Below, piece after piece: positions 60,801-64,000 of a DNA stretch of 64,000 nucleotides (its first letter is position 1; every line of letters starts with the position of its first letter). Where the stretch lies: assembly GCA_020002185.1 (NCBI GenBank), contig CM034537.1:8773615-8837614 (forward strand), given 5' to 3'. The translations under genes were made by a program, and so were the position numbers. Source of the stretch: Paraescarpia echinospica (taxonomy: Eukaryota; Annelida; Polychaeta; Sabellida; Siboglinidae). The notes under the pieces are model-generated. The model was not told the DNA's origin. It saw nothing but the letters and a program-made list of their open reading frames with translations, and did not search any database.

Positions 60801-61737
60801 AGTGATATGGATGCACCTAGTAGTTTTGCATTTAACTTTATTGTGCTTCATTTTCTAACATTGCAAGTTGTGTTTATCTTAAAGGTAATTAAATTCTGCA
60901 CAACACACTGCTAAATATAGCAATCAACTGTTAAATTAAACCTGTGAAACATGATACGTTTGTCTGGGTGTGCCTGCATAGAATGTAATGCATATCTATG
61001 AACTCTTGTCAGAGTGTCTTGTCATATTTTCAAACAGTGCTCATTCAAAAACTTCCAGTACAAAGCCATATAAAAGTATAATATATCTAAAGGGTTAAGT
61101 CAATAACATTGCTCAGAATTGTCTCCATATTTGTGATGCTGACAGATCAATAGTTACACTTGTGTCTCGCTGTCAGCTGCAGAGCATCAGTGTCACACTA
61201 GCAGAATACTTGGTGCAAACTGCACTAAACAACCATTGACAATTCAACAACACTTACTGTTGACAGTTCAGAAGAGCATTAAGGAGATGTAATTGTATGT
61301 TTTGTGTTGTGGTACGAAGCGATGACATTCCAATATAGTGGTAGATGTGGTGCTACTGTGATAACACTGTGGTGACACTATGGTGACACTGTAGTGCCAC
61401 TGTGGTGACACAGTGGTGCTACTGTGATGACACTGTGGTGCCACTATGATGACACTATGGTGATGCTGTGGTGACACTGGTTGCCACTGTGGTGACACTG
61501 ATGTTACTGTGGTGCTACTCTGGTGACACTGTAGTGACACTTTTGTGCCACTGATGTTCTACTGTGGTGCCACTGTGGTGACACTGTGGTTCCAATGTGG
61601 TGCTACTGTGGTGACACTGTGTTGTGTCGGTGTGTCACCTACCTGCCGTCAATGACAGTGATGGTGTCGTTCTCCTCCACCTGTAGCATTCCCGGGTTCT
61701 CAAACTTCCTCAGTGTTCTCATCTCTACGGGTCGCAC
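51803..61737 (-). CDS. TNK2: ACK1/TNK2-type non-receptor tyrosine kinase, C-terminal exons
   Basis: Five exons in transcript order: 61643-61737, 60548-60642, 57996-58092, 55018-55106 and 51803-53508 (TGA). All phases match. The first two encode the SH3 domain ([35 protein letters not shown]). The third is the CRIB motif for Cdc42 ([16 protein letters not shown]). The fourth gives [11 protein letters not shown], as after the CRIB of ACK1. The last, 567 codons, is proline-rich ([12 protein letters not shown]), has the conserved [13 protein letters not shown] near the middle, and ends in a UBA region ([31 protein letters not shown]). The SH3-CRIB-UBA order after the kinase is specific to the ACK family. 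Kinase and SAM exons would lie right of the window. The CRIB exon's donor and probably the preceding exon's donor are tandemly amplified. Confidence 0.93.
54050..54955. repeat. CA-rich microsatellite, about 0.9 kb
   Basis: A mix of CACACAGA and CACACAGTCA words over about 900 bases in the ACK1 intron between the last two exons. Long open frames of H, T and Q residues here are artefacts of the low complexity. Confidence 0.97.
55107..55495. other. ACK1 intron remainder, no feature
   Basis: Ordinary AT-rich intron between the exon at 55018-55106 and the 49-bp array. Confidence 0.4.
55500..57995. repeat. 49-bp array of the ACK1 CRIB exon end plus donor, about 50 copies
   Basis: The unit on the minus strand is the last 39 bases or so of the CRIB exon (from CTCTGGCAAACAGTGGGG to TTCATTGATGA) followed by the donor GTAAGT and AGAC. 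The copy joined to the real exon ends at 57996. Almost every unit keeps an intact GTAAGT. Reading past the true donor gives GAG-TAA, a stop, so extended exons would truncate the protein after the CRIB. Part of the array is duplicated at higher order: variants near 55951 and 56737, and near 56244 and 57121, recur, with a scrambled patch at 56863-56965. Confidence 0.97.
58093..58721. other. ACK1 intron, no feature before the hAT element
   Basis: No conserved frame or repeat that I can support. Confidence 0.4.
58722..60450. mobile_element. hAT-like DNA transposon in an ACK1 intron, about 1.7 kb
   Basis: Starts CAGTGTTTCCCCTGG and ends with its exact reverse complement CCAGGGGAAACACTG. This terminus is typical of many hAT-like elements in animals. 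The 8-bp flanks (ACAGAGTC and TCAGACAT) match at only four positions, so no clear duplication remains. No transposase frame is visible. Subterminal DNA is GC-rich, unlike the intron around it. At 59940-60085 there is a LINE-tail-like segment with AAAGCGCTTTGAG and GCGCTATATAA. Confidence 0.7.
60643..61320. other. ACK1 intron, no feature
   Basis: Intron between the two SH3 exons, AT-rich, before the GTG-rich satellite. Confidence 0.4.
61330..61625. repeat. Short-period ACTGTGGTG satellite
   Basis: Imperfect 12-15 bp words such as CACTGTGGTGACACTG over about 300 bases. The array ends about 18 bases beyond the donor of the exon at 61643. Confidence 0.92.
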
Positions 61738-62630
61738 CTGTCACACAGCCACAACATGACAGCACGGCCTCGCATCACATAACAGTCTTAACAAGCTAAA
61801 TATAACATGTTCAAATGCTGTAGTATCCCCACTGATTATCCTGATAAGTCTTGCATAGACACTGGTCATATATATTACAGAACTTGTATTGTAATCAGGC
61901 AACTTACACACATATATATATGAGTTCACTTTTGGCTGTCAAGATTAAAAACAATAATCTATAAATTAATATGCTAATAAGAAGAGCTAAGTAAAGGTGT
62001 CAATAGGGCCTGTAAGTGTGTCACGATACATGGCGAAATAAAGTAACTGATAATACGTAGGGAGTAGGATGCTTTTAGTTTTGGGGTGTAATCACACGAA
62101 TGACATATAAAGACTGACAACGGTTCTGGGTTCTGACTAACAAAATAAAACTGAAGTGACGGGGGGAGTTTCATAAGTAAACATTTTAAAGTAATTGTCT
62201 TAGCCTATGAAACAGAACAGTGTTCTCATGTGGCTGATGTATCTCCGAATGAAGCACAAACTGCCTTACGTCAAGTTACAACGTAAATACATCGCCCGAG
62301 CAATATTACAGGTATCCAGTTATAACCAACGCTAAACTTGATTACTGCAACATTGTTACTTACAAAACTTATCCCACCTGTTTGATTTCGGAAACAGGAA
62401 CATCCATCAGTCTTTGGTCATTCCTGTGATTATACCCCAAATGAAATTATATATCCTATTCCCTATGCAGGCGACAGTGAAAACAAAGCACAAGACTTAC
62501 AGGCCCTACATTATAATAATAAGCAGTATCTCACTCTTTACAGAAACAAACACTTTGATGACCTAGTGTCTCAAAGCTTATTTTCACGTATTGCCAAGTG
62601 TTTCAAGCACGTGCTTGTTCTGTGAACAGT
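61738..62630. other. ACK1 intron between SH3 exon and the 29-bp array
   Basis: AT-rich with nothing that I can assign. Confidence 0.4.
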
Positions 62631-62633
62631 AGT

Positions 62634-64000
62634 CATATGTACCTACCTCAGCTAAGTGAAGTCATGTGTACGTACCTCAGCCAAATGTAATCATGTATAT
62701 CTACCTCAGCCAAGTGAAGTCATGTGTACGTACCTCAGCCAAGCCAAGTCATGAGTTTCTACCTCAGCCAAGTGTAGTCATGTGTATGTAAATCAGCCAA
62801 GTGAAGTCATACGTATGTACCTCAGCCAAGTGAAGTCATGTGTACGTACCTCAGCCAAATGAAGTCAAGTGTACCTCCCTCATCCAAGAGTAGTCATGTG
62901 TACATACCTCAGCAAAGTGAAGTCATATGTACGTACCTCAGCCAAGTGAAGCCATGTATACCTCCCTTAGCCAAGTGAAGGCATGTGTACCTCCCTCAGC
63001 CATGAGTAGTCATGTGTACATACCTCAGCCAAGTGAAATCATACGTAAGTACCTCAGCCAAGTGTAGTCATATGTACGTATCTCAGCCAAGTGAAGTCAT
63101 GTGTATGTACCCCAGCCAAGTGAAGTCATGTGTATGTACCTCAGCCAAGTGAAGTCATGTGTATGTACCTCAGCCAAGTGTAGTCATATGTACGTACCTC
63201 AGCCAAGTGAAGTCATGTGTATGTACCACAGCCAAGTGAAGTCATGTGTATGTACCTCAGCCAATGAAGTCATGTGTATGTACCTCAGCCAAGTGTAGTC
63301 ACATGTACATACCTCAGCCAAGTGAAGTCATGTGTATGTACCTCAGCCAAGTGAAGTCATGTGTATGTACCTCAGCCAAGTAAAATCATGTGTATGTACC
63401 TCAGCCATGTGTAGTCATATGTATGTACCTCAGCCAAGTGAAGTCATATGTATGTACCTCAGCCAAGTGAAGTTATGTGTATGTACCTCAGCCAAGTGTA
63501 GTCATATGTATGTACCTCAGCCAAGCGAAGTCATGTGTATGTACCTCAGCCAAATGAAGTCATGTGTACCTCCCTCATCCAAGAGTAGTCATGTGTACAT
63601 ACCTCAGCAAAGTGAAGTCATATGTACGTACCTCAGCCAAGTGAAGCCATGTATACCTCCCTTAGCCAAGTGAAGGCATGTGTACCTCCCTCAGCCATGA
63701 GTAGTCATGTGTACATACCTCAGCCAAGTGAAATCATACATAAGTACCTCAGCCAAGTGTAGTCATATGTACGTATCTCAGCCAAGTGAAGTCATGTGTA
63801 TGTACCTCACCCAAGTGAAGTCATGTGTATGTGCCTCAGCCAAATGAAGTCATGTGTATGTACCTCAGCCAAGTGTAGTCATGTGTACTTACCTCAGCCA
63901 AGTGAAGTCAGTGTAGTCATGTGTACTTACCTCAGCCAAGTGAAGTCATGTGTATGTACCTCAGCCAAGTGAAGTCATGTGTATGTACCTCAGCCAAGTG
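62634..64000. repeat. 29-bp array, probably of the preceding ACK1 exon end plus donor
   Basis: About 45 copies of a 29-bp unit; on the minus strand it reads CTTCACTTGGCTGAG|GTACGT or GTACAT. The exon at 61737 starts in phase 0, and TTG-GCT-GAG before a GT is a plausible exon end in phase 0, so this array looks like another amplified donor. The real exon would be right of the window, so this is an inference. A higher-order duplication of about 700 bp is visible: CCCTCATCCAAGAGTAGTC recurs near 62878 and 63573. Confidence 0.85.

Noticed and set aside
62634..64000. CRISPR array
   Set aside because: Units are contiguous 29-bp tandem copies without unique spacers, and the setting is an animal intron.

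Overview
This 64 kb window is nuclear DNA of an invertebrate animal. The genes are split into small exons by AT-rich introns, and the intergenic and intronic space is full of minisatellites, non-LTR and LTR retrotransposons and DNA transposons. A lophotrochozoan, possibly a mollusc, fits the style of the genes and repeats, but that is an inference; no sequence here fixes the species. No bacterial operons, CRISPR arrays or rRNA genes were seen.

Four conserved animal genes could be rebuilt exon by exon with matching splice phases. (1) The last five exons of an RMDN1-like gene lie at 572-3126 (+). (2) A complete dynein light chain roadblock gene (DYNLRB1-like, 96 codons) lies at 4630-11443 (-), convergent with RMDN1. 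(3) A complete Derlin-1 gene (DERL1-like, eight exons, about 248 codons) lies at 14869-23237 (-). (4) The SH3, CRIB, proline-rich and UBA part of an ACK1/TNK2-type tyrosine kinase lies at 51803-61737 (-). Its kinase-domain exons would lie beyond the right edge.

Between Derlin and ACK1, from about 23.9 to 49 kb, is a transposon graveyard. A near-complete non-LTR retrotransposon with an intact 1091-codon ORF2 carrying an N-terminal PHD finger lies at about 25.93-30.24 kb. Next to it, a CR1-like LINE on the minus strand (about 30.25-47.9 kb) is cut into four pieces by three Gypsy-type LTR retrotransposons (30632-35150, 35885-40734, 42241-46921). Each insert is bounded by LTRs and by an exact 5-bp target duplication, and the LINE reading frame rejoins across the first junctions examined. 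All three LTR elements carry frame-breaking lesions.

Two foldback elements of one family, with tRNA-like sequences inside their arms, sit in introns of the roadblock gene and of Derlin. One contains a nested DNA transposon that is absent from the other, so the second copy acts as an empty site. Two hAT-type elements (12421-13427 and 58722-60450) are also present.

The most unusual signal is a set of tandem arrays built from gene junctions. In ACK1 a 49-bp unit containing the 3' end of the CRIB exon plus its GTAAGT donor is repeated about 50 times. A second ACK1 array repeats what looks like an upstream exon end plus donor about 45 times. In Derlin the 3' splice sites of exons 5 and 7 are each tandemly amplified. 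In RMDN1 the final codons and stop codon are amplified into the 3' UTR. Where I read them through, use of a decoy splice site leads quickly to a stop codon.
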